Shown in pieces: positions 24,698 through 34,159 of a DNA stretch of 64,000 bases; position 1 is the first letter of the stretch, and each line of letters begins with the position of its first letter. Source of the DNA: Labilithrix sp. (GTDB lineage Bacteria > Myxococcota_A > Polyangia > Polyangiales > Polyangiaceae); assembly GCA_019637175.1 (NCBI GenBank), contig JAHBWD010000015.1, positions 62,001 through 126,000 of the forward strand, written 5' to 3'. Position numbers and translations under genes: made by a program. The notes beneath the pieces are model-generated. The model worked only from the letters and a program-made list of their open reading frames with translations, made no database searches and was not told the origin of the DNA.

Positions 24698-27009
24698 TCA
24701 GCCCGAGGGCGCCGCCAGGATCGCGGAGACGCTCGCGGCACGCGCCGCCACGACCTCGCGGATCGACCGAAGGTCGGCCCGGTCGCGAAGGGGCGCCAGG
24801 AGCGGACACGCATCGAGCCACACGAGGTCGATCAGCTGCGCTCGTTCGGCGTCGCGCAGCGCAGCGAGCGCCTGATCGGGCTCGCCCATGAAGCACGCGA
24901 GCTCGGCCTTGAGGGAGGAGATGTAACAGGTCTGCCGCGCCGTCGCGTCGGGGGGCAGCGTGAGCTTCGCCGCCGCCGCCGTCGCGGCCGGGCCGCGCTC
25001 TCCGCGGGCGAGCGCGAGGATCGACGCCACCGCGGTCTTCGACGAAAACTCCGGCGACCTTTCCAGATCGTCGGCGAAGCGCTGGACCCGCTCCGGCGTG
25101 ACGTTGTAGACGAGCGCGCGCGCGCGGTTCATCCAGTAGTCGTGTTGGGCTTGCGCGTCGTCCGGGAGGGCGTCGAACAAGGCGTCGCAGCGCGACCACT
25201 CCCCGAGCAGGGCGTGCGCGCGCGCGATCCACCAGCGCACGTGACGCATGGCCGGATCGAGCGTCGTCGCGGTGTACAAGTGCGCGAGGCCGTCGGCCAC
25301 GCTGTTGACCTCGAGGCCGAGGAGGCCGCGCATCGAGTGGGCGTCGGCGAGGTGCGGCGCGATCGCGAGCGCGACGCGGAGCGATCGCGCGGCGTCGTCG
25401 TGCTCGCCGAGCTGCAACGCGAGCGCGGCGACGGCCAGGTGCGGTTCGGGCCGCTCGCGGGCGAGCAGGAGGGCACGCTGGCTCGCCTGGCGGGCCTGCG
25501 CGATCGGCTCCTCTCCTCGCACGAAGGTGAGGCGCCGCGTGACCGCGATCGCGTACGCCGAGAGGATCATGGCGTCGTCGGGGGCGCGGTCGAGAGCGCG
25601 GCGGAAGCAGTCGACCGAGCGAGCGAGGGCCTCGTCCCAGCGGCGGCGGAACTCGTGGAGGCCCTGGAGATACAGGTCGATCACTTCGCTCTCGTGGACG
25701 ACGGCGCTCGCGTCCTTCCGCTCGACGAGCAGAGATCGCGCGATGGCGCGGCTCGCGTCTTCGGCCGCGCGCACGAGCTCGGCGACCGGGCGGAGGACCG
25801 TATCGGCGAAGAGCACGAGCCCGTCGCCCGTGCCGATGACGCGAACGACGACCGTGACGGAGCCGGACGCGGACCGCTCGACGGAGCCGGTCACGATCGC
25901 CTCGGCGCCGAGGTCGCGGCCGACCTCGAGGGCGTCGCGATCTCCGGGCCGCGCCGCCTCGACCGCGCCGCGTGAAGGCACGCGGAGCTGCGCGGAGTCG
26001 AGGCCGGCGATCAGCAGCGCCGTGAGACCCTCCGCGAGGTGGGCATCCTCGGGCGGACCGAGGTTGGCGAGCGGCATGACCGCGAGCACGCGCACGCGGC
26101 GGACCGCGGCGGCCGCGAGGCGCGGGACGCTGCCCGCCGCGGACTGCGAGGGAGCCGGCAGCGCGTTCGCGATCGCCGCCGCGATCTCTCGCGGATGCGA
26201 GAAGCGCGCGTCGGGTGCCCGGGCCATGCAACGCGTGATCACGCGCGCGAGCGCGAGCGGGATCTCGGGCCGGAGATCGCGCGGATCGGGCGCAGCCTCG
26301 AGCGGCGGGTGGTACATGTCGTCTCTCGACGCGTAGAGGTAGGGACGCCGGCCGCACAGCATCTCGAACAGCATGACGCCGAGCGCGTAGACATCGGCGC
26401 GCGCGTCGAACGGCTCGCACGCGAGACGCTCGGGCGCGATGTAGCCGGGCGTCCCCGCGATGCTCCCGTCGTCGGACTCGCTCGCGAGACGCGCGATCCC
26501 GAAGTCCGAGAGGAGGATGCGGCCGTCATTGGCGAGCAGCACGTTCGACGGCTTCAGGTCGTAGTGGACGATTCCCGCGTCGTGCGCGGCTCCCAGACCG
26601 GCGCAAACCGCGTGGGCGATGCGCTCGACCTCGGTGAGCGGCATGCGGTTCGGGAGGAGAGCGGAGAGCGTTCCCCCCTCCACGAGCTCCATCGTCACGA
26701 ACTTCGAGCCCGCGTGATCGCCGATGTCGAACGTTCGGACGACGTTCGGGTGCGTGACGCGGCGCGCGAGCTTCACTTCGCGCCGGAGGAGCTCGAGCTG
26801 CTCGCGGCGTCGAGAGAGCGCAGGCTTGAGCACCTTGACGGCGACGTGCTCGTCGAGCTCGGTGTCATGCGCCAGGTAGACGTTGCCCATCCCGCCGCCG
26901 CCGAGCATGCCGACCACGCGGTAGCGAGACCCGATCAGCGGCAGCTCATGGTGGGCGACGACGGTTTGCGGAACGTCGTCGTCGATCCACGTGGTGACGG
27001 GTCGGTCGC

Positions 27010-27013
<4 letters not shown>
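24698..27013 (-). CDS. Ser/Thr protein kinase with TolB/FlgO-like and TPR regions
   Basis: 771 aa, GTG start overlapping the stop of the upstream sigma-54 activator (GTGA). The kinase domain covers about residues 30-300: GGGGMGNVYLA loop, ATP Lys60, DFG at 170-172, GTPGYIAPERL. The catalytic loop reads HYDLKPSN, so the usual Arg of HRD is Tyr151. Such non-RD kinases often do not need activation-loop phosphorylation. No transmembrane helix is evident. Residues about 310-430 (VLAVMPLANLGPPEDAHLAE, then GAEAIVTGSV) match the TolB-N/FlgO-like domain seen in adenylate cyclase and kinase fusions. TPR-like repeats fill the rest. It probably phosphorylates the coupled FHA activator. Confidence 0.93.
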
Positions 27014-28365
<1,352 letters not shown>

Positions 28366-28371
28366 CGAGTC

Positions 28372-28380
28372 ATCCTACCA
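28372..28380 (-). promoter_or_regulatory. Extended -10 before the FHA activator gene
   Basis: TGGTAGGAT on the minus strand (28380-28372), with GACTCG (6 nt) before the GTG at 28365. No Shine-Dalgarno sequence. One of the cleanest examples of the start-proximal promoter pattern. Confidence 0.5.
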
Positions 28381-28447
28381 GCAACGTCGGTGGGATCGCC
28401 GCCGTCGACGGGGTAGGCGCTCGACGAAGGCCCTCGTCGAGCGTGCG

Positions 28448-29059
28448 TCACGAGCCTTCGGGGGGGCGCACGAGGCGGAGCGTGCCCTCGATGATCTTCG
28501 GCGCGTCGTCGCGGACGTAGCGTCGGCGGACGGGGCCGAGGCCGGGCGCGGGGCCTTCGCCTTCGGGCTCGCGGTCGCCGAAGATCGGCTCGTCCGATCG
28601 GAGCGCGGCGTTGACGTCGTACGCGTCGTCGTCGAGCGCGAGGTCTCCCATCTCCACGAACGCGATGTCGGTGCGCACGTCGCGTGGCGAGACCGTGGGC
28701 GCCTCGCGGACGACGAAGTCTGCTTCGTCGGGGCCGAGGACCGGACGCGCGGCGAGGTCGACCGCGAACCCCGCGACCGCGAGCGAGGCGATCCCTCCGG
28801 CGAGCGTCGCGAGGGCGCGCCGGACGCGGCGTCGATCTTCGCCCGCGGGACACTCGGAGGTGAGGACGCGTCCGTCCGCGCGGCGATAGAGGCGCGCGCA
28901 CGGGAGCTCGCCGTCGTGCGCGTGCTGCGCGAGGAAGGCCTCGGCCTCGTCGGGGTGCATCGCCGAGAGATCGTAGACCTCGCGGCTGCACGTGCAGCAG
29001 AAGCGAACCGCGCTCGTTCCGATCATGTCGTCCCACGACGCGTCGCACGGCGTCTTCAC
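28448..29059 (-). CDS. Membrane protein with Cys-rich VYDLS N-terminal domain
   Basis: 203 aa from GTG 29059 (an AGGA lies 6 nt upstream). Residues 18-75 contain VRFCCTCSREVYDLSAM (Cys21, 22, 24), CARLYRRADGRVLT (Cys54) and SECPAG (Cys70). The FCxxC-xxx-VYDLS / CxRxYRRxDGxVLT pattern recurs in unnamed membrane proteins of Myxococcota and Planctomycetes and looks like a small zinc-ribbon or iron-sulfur site. A single hydrophobic helix lies at about 82-102. The C-terminal part is acidic and Pro-rich and would be exported. Longer upstream frames are open but have a composition unlike the protein. Function unknown. Confidence 0.72.
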   Translation of the reverse strand: MKTPCDASWDDMIGTSAVRFCCTCSREVYDLSAMHPDEAEAFLAQHAHDGELPCARLYRRADGRVLTSECPAGEDRRRVRRALATLAGGIASLAVAGFAVDLAARPVLGPDEADFVVREAPTVSPRDVRTDIAFVEMGDLALDDDAYDVNAALRSDEPIFGDREPEGEGPAPGLGPVRRRYVRDDAPKIIEGTLRLVRPPEGS

Positions 29060-29281
29060 CGTGATCCTGTCGAGCAGCGGGAGGCGCGTTCGCGCGCGAG
29101 GATCGGACGCCGTTCGATACGCCACGTCGAAGACCGACAGCGCCGGGAGCCAGAAGTTGCGCGCCGGCTCGCATGCTCGAGATGAGGTGGAGATCCGTGA
29201 GGTTGTGGTCGCTCGTGGCCGCGGCGAGCGCGCGCCGCCGTGGTGCTTGGCGGCGTCGCGGCGGCTGACTACCATCCACTC
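29060..29281. other. Intergenic region with a glycerate-kinase-like remnant and a start-proximal promoter
   Basis: The 222 bp between divergent genes hold a 30-bp near-copy of the glycerate kinase 3' end (29181-29210) and TACCAT (29270-29275) 6 nt before ATG 29282. I see no other gene. Confidence 0.5.
29181..29210 (-). repeat. 30-bp remnant similar to the 3' end of the glycerate kinase gene
   Basis: This 30-bp block differs at only 3 positions from 31049-31078, which encodes GHNLADLHVIL at the C-terminus of the glycerate kinase. Read on the minus strand it encodes DHNLTDLHLI. The similarity does not extend to either side in a way I can see, so it looks like a decayed copy or gene-conversion scar. 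Confidence 0.55.
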
Positions 29282-29512
29282 ATGCTCGACACCGACGATC
29301 GCGCGAGAGCGGCTCAGCTCGCCGCGATCCGTCGGCTCGGCCCTTCGGGCCGACTGCGGCTCGCCGCCGAGATGAGCGAGGACGCGCGCCGGATCGCGAT
29401 CGAGGGCGAGCGGCGACGCCACCCCGATCTCTCGGAGATCGAAGCGCGCGAGGTGGTCGTTCGTCGATTGTGGGGCACGGAGCTTGCGACCCGCGTTCCC
29501 CGGCATCGATGA
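29282..29512 (+). CDS. Small protein paired with nucleotidyltransferase
   Basis: 76 aa, mostly helical and charged: RAAQLAAIRRLGPSGRLRLA, then EMSEDARRIAIEGERRRHP, then EVVVRRLWG. Small proteins with this ARRIAIEGERRRHP pattern commonly sit just upstream of a nucleotidyltransferase gene, in an arrangement like a toxin-antitoxin pair. The stop overlaps the start of the next gene (ATGA). ATG 29282 is preceded by TACCAT with a 6-nt gap and no Shine-Dalgarno sequence. Function unknown. Confidence 0.7.
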   Translation: MLDTDDRARAAQLAAIRRLGPSGRLRLAAEMSEDARRIAIEGERRRHPDLSEIEAREVVVRRLWGTELATRVPRHR

Positions 29513-30098
29513 CCGAGCTCCAAGACCTCTTCGGGCGCCTCGTCCGGCTCTTCGACGACGCTGGCGTACCGAGCGCCTTAAGTGGAACGAGCACGTCATG
29601 GTCGCCGGATCCTTCGCGAGCGTCGCGCATGGCATGCCGAGGACGACGCAAGACGTCGACGTCGTGATCGACCCGCCGAACGCCGAAGCCCTCGAGGCGC
29701 TGATCCGCGCGATGCCGCCGGAGGCGTACTACGTCGACGTCGACGCTGCACGCGACGCCATGCGACGACGATCGATGTTCAACGTCGTGGACCAGGCATC
29801 GGGATGGAAGGTCGACCTCATCGTGCGCAAGAACCGCCCGTTCAGTCGCGAAGAGTTCGCCCGACGGATGCAGCTCACGCTACTCGGGGTCCCCGTCTAC
29901 GTTGCATCGGCGGAGGACACCGTGATCGCCAAGCTCGAATGGTCTCTTCAATCCAGTGGCTCCGAACGTCAGCGTCGTGACGTCGCCGGCATCCTCGCGA
30001 CGATGGGCGACCAGCTCGACCGCGCCTACGTCGAGCGTTGGGTCGCCGAGCTCGGCCTGCAAGAGGAGTGGAGCCACGCGCAGAGAACGGCGATCTGA
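29509..30098 (+). pseudogene. Frameshifted nucleotidyltransferase gene
   Basis: The expected start, ATG 29509, overlaps the previous stop and encodes MTELQDLFGRLVRLFDDAGV, the usual N-terminal helix. That frame then runs into a stop. The catalytic part is in another frame from about 29598: MVAGSFASVAHGMPRTTQDV then DVVID, a nucleotidyltransferase core (GSxAS plus DxD), followed by FNVVDQASGWKVDLI, EDTVIAKLEWS and a helical end. Between the two, about 29572-29597, lies a stretch of about 26 nt in place of what is normally one or two codons. The gene is either broken, translated from ATG 29598 as a shortened protein, or a sequencing error. The remainder shows no further damage. Confidence 0.72.
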
Positions 30099-30152
30099 CG
30101 GCGGCCGGGTCCTCTTGGGCGTCGATGTCGCGATCGACCCGCTGAACGCAGG

Positions 30153-30161
30153 TGCTAGGCT
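30153..30161 (+). promoter_or_regulatory. Extended -10 before second Uma2 gene
   Basis: TGCTAGGCT fits TGN-TANNNT and lies 6 nt before GTG 30168; predicted leaderless transcript. Confidence 0.45.
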
Positions 30162-30167
30162 GACGAG

Positions 30168-31037
30168 GTGCGGTCTCTCGGTCGCTATACGGTCGATCCG
30201 GCGGATCCCCGCGCTCCCTCGCACGAGGTTTGGGAGGCGCTTTCGCCCGAGGAGCGCGACGAGATCGTCGCAGCGCTGCCGAGCGAGCTCGAGCTCGGGC
30301 CGCCCGAGGGAGACACCCATCGGCTGGCGATCGAGAAGGCGAAGGATCCGCTGCAGGGATTCTTCGAGCGCATCGGCCGGCGCGTCTACATCTCGTCGAA
30401 CCTCGCCGTCTACTACCCCGGCGAGCGCATCTTTGCGCCCGACGTGCTCGCGGTGCTCGACGTCGATCCGCGCCCGCGCGAGAAGTGGGTCGTCGACGTG
30501 GAGGAGCGTGGGCTCGACTTCGTGCTCGAGGTCAACGTCGGCGGCGATCGGACGAAAGACTTTCGCGACAACGTCGTGCGTTACGCGCGGCTTGGCATCT
30601 CCGAGTACTTCGTCTTCGATCCGCTTCGTCTCCTGCTCCGCAGCTACGGGCTCGCCAACCCGGAAGACCGCACGTACACGCCGCTCTTGGGGCAGGAAGG
30701 TCGGTTCCCGTCGCGCGTCCTCGGTTTGGACCTGGGCATCGAAGAAGGCGCGCTCCGTTTCTATTACGGCGGCGCGGTCGTGCCCGAGACGCGGGCGCTC
30801 CTCGATCGCGCGCAGAAGCTCCTCGACGACGTCATGCTCAAGTACGACGATGCGATCAAGCGCGCCGAAGAGGCCGAACGCTTGCGCGACGTGGAGGCGG
30901 GCAAGCGCGAAGCGGAGACGCACAAGCGCGAAGAGGAGACTCGCAAGCGCGAAGAGGAGACGCGCAAGCGCGAAGAGGCCGAGCGGCGTCTCGCGGAGGC
31001 GCTCGCGGAGATCGAGCGCCTGAAGCGCACGCGTTAG
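30168..31037 (+). CDS. Uma2-like protein with heptad-repeat tail
   Basis: 289 aa. The first about 205 residues are Uma2/PD-(D/E)XK-like: IFAPDVLAVLDVD (acidic PD), LDFVLEVNVGGDRTKDF (acidic EV, conserved basic residue), and YARLGISEYFVFDPLRLLL. The last about 85 residues are a predicted coiled coil with a 7-residue period built on KREEETR (TRKREEETRKREEAERRL), encoded by a 21-nt tandem repeat. The tail could drive oligomerisation. GTG 30168 chosen from the adjacent extended -10. The TAG stop shares bases with the convergent glycerate kinase stop. Confidence 0.87.
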   Translation: MRSLGRYTVDPADPRAPSHEVWEALSPEERDEIVAALPSELELGPPEGDTHRLAIEKAKDPLQGFFERIGRRVYISSNLAVYYPGERIFAPDVLAVLDVDPRPREKWVVDVEERGLDFVLEVNVGGDRTKDFRDNVVRYARLGISEYFVFDPLRLLLRSYGLANPEDRTYTPLLGQEGRFPSRVLGLDLGIEEGALRFYYGGAVVPETRALLDRAQKLLDDVMLKYDDAIKRAEEAERLRDVEAGKREAETHKREEETRKREEETRKREEAERRLAEALAEIERLKRTR

Positions 31038-32230
31038 CGCACGCGCAGGATGACGTGGAGATCCGCGAGGTTGTGGCCCGTCGGGCGCGCGGGCATGGCC
31101 GTGCCGCGGGCGAGGTGGAAGGGGCCGGTCGCGAAGCGCGCGATCGCGTCGTCGAGCGCGTCGCCGGCGACGCTCGCGTCGACGACCGCGCCCGACGTGC
31201 CGCTCGCGCCGTCGACGCCGTCGCTCGCGAAGGCCGCGAAGACCACGCCTTCGTCCAGGCCTCGCGCGACGAGCGACGCGACGTGCGTGCACCGGCCACC
31301 CGCGCGCGCGCCTGCGGGAACGGCGATCGCGGGCTCGGCCGCGCGCACGATCGCGTGACGGCTCCTGAGCGAACCCGCGAGCGACACGTACGCGCGCGCG
31401 AGATCGTCCGCGCGCGCTTGCGACGGGGAGAGCACCCTCACGACGAAGCCACGATCGCGCAGGCGCCGCGCGAAGGCCTCCGCGAGATCGCCCGGCGACG
31501 CGATGACGCGCGCGCGAAGGCCCTCGGCTTCGCGATCGTTCGTCGAGAGCGTCTTCGCGAGCGGCAAGCGCGCGAAGCGCGGCGCGAAGCGCTCGAGGAG
31601 GCGGCGCGCCTCGGCGACCGTCGACGGATCGACGACGGTAGGCCCCGAGCCGACGTCGGCGGCGTCACCGTCGATCACGTCGCTCGCGACGAGCGACAAC
31701 AGCGGGTTCGGCCACGCGGCGCGCGCGAGGCCGCCTCCTTTGATCCGCGAGAGGTGCTTGCGCACGACGTTGACGTCTCGGATCTCCGCGCCGGAGCGCA
31801 GCATCGCGCGCGTCACCGCTTGCTTGTCGCCGAGGCGTACACCCGGCGCCGGCGCGCAGACGAGCGACGACGCGCCGCCGGAGATGAGCGCCACGATCTG
31901 CGCGCGCTCGCGCGACTTGACGATCTCGAGGCACGCCTTGGCCGCGCGCACGCTCCGCGCGTCCGGGATCGGATGCGCCGCGCGCATGACGACGCAGCGC
32001 TTCGGGAGCCGCGCGGCTTCCGTGTCGTCGGGGGCGACGACGAGGCACGCCTCGATCGAAGCGCCCCACCGCGCGATCGCGCCGCTCGCCATCGCCGGCG
32101 CCGCCTTGCCGATCGCGACGACGCGCACGGGGAGGCGGGGCGGCCGCGCGGAGAGCGCCGCGAAGACGCGCGCGCGCGGATCCAGATCGGCGAGCGCCGA
32201 CGCGAAGAGGCGCTCGAGCGATCGCCTCAT
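31034..32230 (-). CDS. Glycerate 2-kinase, MOFRL family
   Basis: 398 aa; phosphorylates D-glycerate (usually to 2-phosphoglycerate). Blocks: VRVVAIGKAAPAMASGA at the start, AHPIPDARSVRAA, ALISGGASSLVCAPAPG, MLRSGAEIRDVNVVRKHLS, IKGGGLARAAWP, VASDVIDGDAADVGSGPTV, then the MOFRL part ending AFASDGVDGASGTSGAVVD and PTGHNLADLHVIL. Start ATG 32230 overlaps the upstream stop (ATGA), making it the last gene of a four-gene chain. Its own stop overlaps that of the convergent Uma2 gene in the tetranucleotide TTAG. Confidence 0.93.
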   Translation of the reverse strand: MRRSLERLFASALADLDPRARVFAALSARPPRLPVRVVAIGKAAPAMASGAIARWGASIEACLVVAPDDTEAARLPKRCVVMRAAHPIPDARSVRAAKACLEIVKSRERAQIVALISGGASSLVCAPAPGVRLGDKQAVTRAMLRSGAEIRDVNVVRKHLSRIKGGGLARAAWPNPLLSLVASDVIDGDAADVGSGPTVVDPSTVAEARRLLERFAPRFARLPLAKTLSTNDREAEGLRARVIASPGDLAEAFARRLRDRGFVVRVLSPSQARADDLARAYVSLAGSLRSRHAIVRAAEPAIAVPAGARAGGRCTHVASLVARGLDEGVVFAAFASDGVDGASGTSGAVVDASVAGDALDDAIARFATGPFHLARGTAMPARPTGHNLADLHVILRVR

Positions 32231-32862
32231 CGCGGATCGCCGAGATCGACGACGTGCCCTCCGAAGACCTGCTGCCACGCGACGGTGACGAGGAGGTACA
32301 TCGATCGATCGGCCGCGCCGAGCACGGGGTGCCCCGCGAGCGCCGCGTCGCTCCACCGCGCGCCGCCGTGGAGCCCGATCACCGGGCCGGTCGCGCGCGG
32401 CAAGACCGGGAGCTGGATCCCGAGGCCCGCTTGCAGGCCCGGTCGCGCGCCGAACCTCGCGCCCTCGGGCTGCATGAACACCGCGCCGAGCTCGAGGCCG
32501 ATCGAGTCGAGCGTGAGATCGAGGTACGGCTTGCCCGTTTCGCGCCCGGTGAGCCAGCGCGCGAGGAACAGCGGCCTGATCTCGATGCCGCTCGCGAGCG
32601 CGCGCTTCGGCTCGGCGTCTCCGCCGAGGAGCGGCCCGTCTTCGTAGGTGACGAACACACCCGCGGTCCACAGATAGCGCAGGCGCAGATCGAGCGCGGC
32701 GCGCGGGCCGCGCGGGCCGAACGTCGCGCCCGCGCCCGCGCCCACCGAGAGATCGCCGTCGATGCGGCCGTAGCTCGGATCGGTGCTCGCGTCGGCGGCG
32801 AAGGCGCGACCGCCGTGGGCGAGGGCGAGCGCGACGAGGGCCACCCGGATCGCCGCGCGCAT
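32227..32862 (-). CDS. Exported, probable outer-membrane beta-barrel protein
   Basis: 211 aa with a clear signal peptide (RVALVALALAHGGRAFA, cleaved before ADAST). The mature part alternates hydrophobic and polar residues with repeated aromatic strand ends (LDLRLRYLWTAGVFVTYEDG, then LDLTLDSIGLELGAVFMQP, and a final YLLVTVAWQQVFGG), typical of a small outer-membrane barrel. No named family recognised. It starts 1 bp after the HD gene stop and overlaps the glycerate kinase start, so it is translated as part of the same operon. Confidence 0.78.
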   Translation of the reverse strand: MRAAIRVALVALALAHGGRAFAADASTDPSYGRIDGDLSVGAGAGATFGPRGPRAALDLRLRYLWTAGVFVTYEDGPLLGGDAEPKRALASGIEIRPLFLARWLTGRETGKPYLDLTLDSIGLELGAVFMQPEGARFGARPGLQAGLGIQLPVLPRATGPVIGLHGGARWSDAALAGHPVLGAADRSMYLLVTVAWQQVFGGHVVDLGDPR

Positions 32863-32863
32863 C

Positions 32864-34159
32864 TCAGCTCCCGAGCGCCTTCGTGATCTCGTCGCGCAGC
32901 TCGGGCGCGACGATGAGCCTCACGCGCGACATCACTTGCCCGGCGAGGCGCGCGAGGAGGAACGACACGTCGCTGAGCGGCCGCGCCGGACCTTTGGCGT
33001 ACACCACCATGAGCGGCTCGGCCTCGGCGCCGAAGGGCGTGTCGGCCGCGACGTCGAGCGCGACGTACAGATCCGGGTCGAGCCCGTGCTGCTTGGCGAC
33101 GTCGCGCGCGACGCCGAGGGCGTGATCGCGCCCGTCGGGGAGCGCCTGCTCGCCGAAGAGCTCGTACGTCTTGAACAGCTCGCGCGCACGCACGCGGCGG
33201 CAGAGATCCGCGAGCCCGGCGTCGGGCCCAGACTCCCAGGCGTGCATCGCGACGCCGATCACGGCGTCGTCGAGCTCGAGGTAGTCGGCGAGGGGGATCG
33301 CCGCGCCCTGCGCGGAGAGCTCGATCGCGCGCGGCGCGCCCGGCAGGCTCGTGCCCTCGGCGATGAGCGCGCTCGCGCGGCCGAGCACGGTCCGGATCAT
33401 CCACTCCGCGGCGCGCGTCGCCTTGTGGAGGTAGACCTGCTGGAACATGAAGAGCCGCGCCAGGATGAACGCCTCGATCGCGGGCAGACCCTTCGCGCCG
33501 TCGATCGCGAGGCGCGGCGCGCCTCCTTTGCCGGCGTCGCTCGGCGCGAAGCGGAGGCTCCGGAAGAGCCACTCGAGATCGAAGACGCCGTAGCGCACGC
33601 CCGTCGAGTGCGCGTCGCGCAAGAGGTAGTCGCACCGATCGACGTCGAGCGTTCCGCTCACCGCGCGCGCGAGGTAGGGGAGCGGATGCTCGCCGCGAAC
33701 GAGCGCGGCGACGCGCTCGGGCATGTGCGGATCGATGTCGACGAGCACGCGGTGCACGCCGGTCGAAGGATCGAGGATGATCTTCTCGGTCCACGCTTCG
33801 TGGTGCGACGTGCCTGGGATGGCGTCCTCGAAGAGATGCGAGAGCGGCCCGTGCCCCACGTCGTGGAGGAACGCCGCGGCGAGCGCGTCTTGCGCGCGCT
33901 CGCTCGTGACCTGCTGCCAGAACGGCAGCTCGCCGTGGATCTGACGCAGGCGCGCGAGCAGGCGCTTCATCACGAACGCCGCGCCGATCGCGTGCGCGAA
34001 GCGCGTGTGCTCCGCGCCGGGAAACGCGACCGACGCCACGCCGAGCTGGCGGATGCGGCGGAGGCGCTGCACCTCCGGCGTGTCCATCAGCTTCGGGACG
34101 ACGAGCTCTTCGTCGGCTTCGAAGGCGACGAGCCCGTGCACGGCGTCGCGGAGGATCAT
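32864..34159 (-). CDS. HD-domain phosphohydrolase (dNTPase-like)
   Basis: 431 aa. The N-terminal RDAVHGLVAFEADEELVVPK and LMDTPEVQRLRRIRQLG are typical of the YdhJ/SAMHD1-like HD group. Metal ligands are seen in HTRFAHAIG, AFLHDVGHGPLSHLFE (HD pair) and SGTLDVDRCDYLLRD (distal Asp). Family members hydrolyse dNTPs or other phosphoesters. Start ATG 34159 overlaps the methyltransferase stop (ATGA). The pairing of a DNA methyltransferase with an HD nucleotidase by translational coupling is unusual. Confidence 0.92.
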   Translation of the reverse strand: MILRDAVHGLVAFEADEELVVPKLMDTPEVQRLRRIRQLGVASVAFPGAEHTRFAHAIGAAFVMKRLLARLRQIHGELPFWQQVTSERAQDALAAAFLHDVGHGPLSHLFEDAIPGTSHHEAWTEKIILDPSTGVHRVLVDIDPHMPERVAALVRGEHPLPYLARAVSGTLDVDRCDYLLRDAHSTGVRYGVFDLEWLFRSLRFAPSDAGKGGAPRLAIDGAKGLPAIEAFILARLFMFQQVYLHKATRAAEWMIRTVLGRASALIAEGTSLPGAPRAIELSAQGAAIPLADYLELDDAVIGVAMHAWESGPDAGLADLCRRVRARELFKTYELFGEQALPDGRDHALGVARDVAKQHGLDPDLYVALDVAADTPFGAEAEPLMVVYAKGPARPLSDVSFLLARLAGQVMSRVRLIVAPELRDEITKALGS

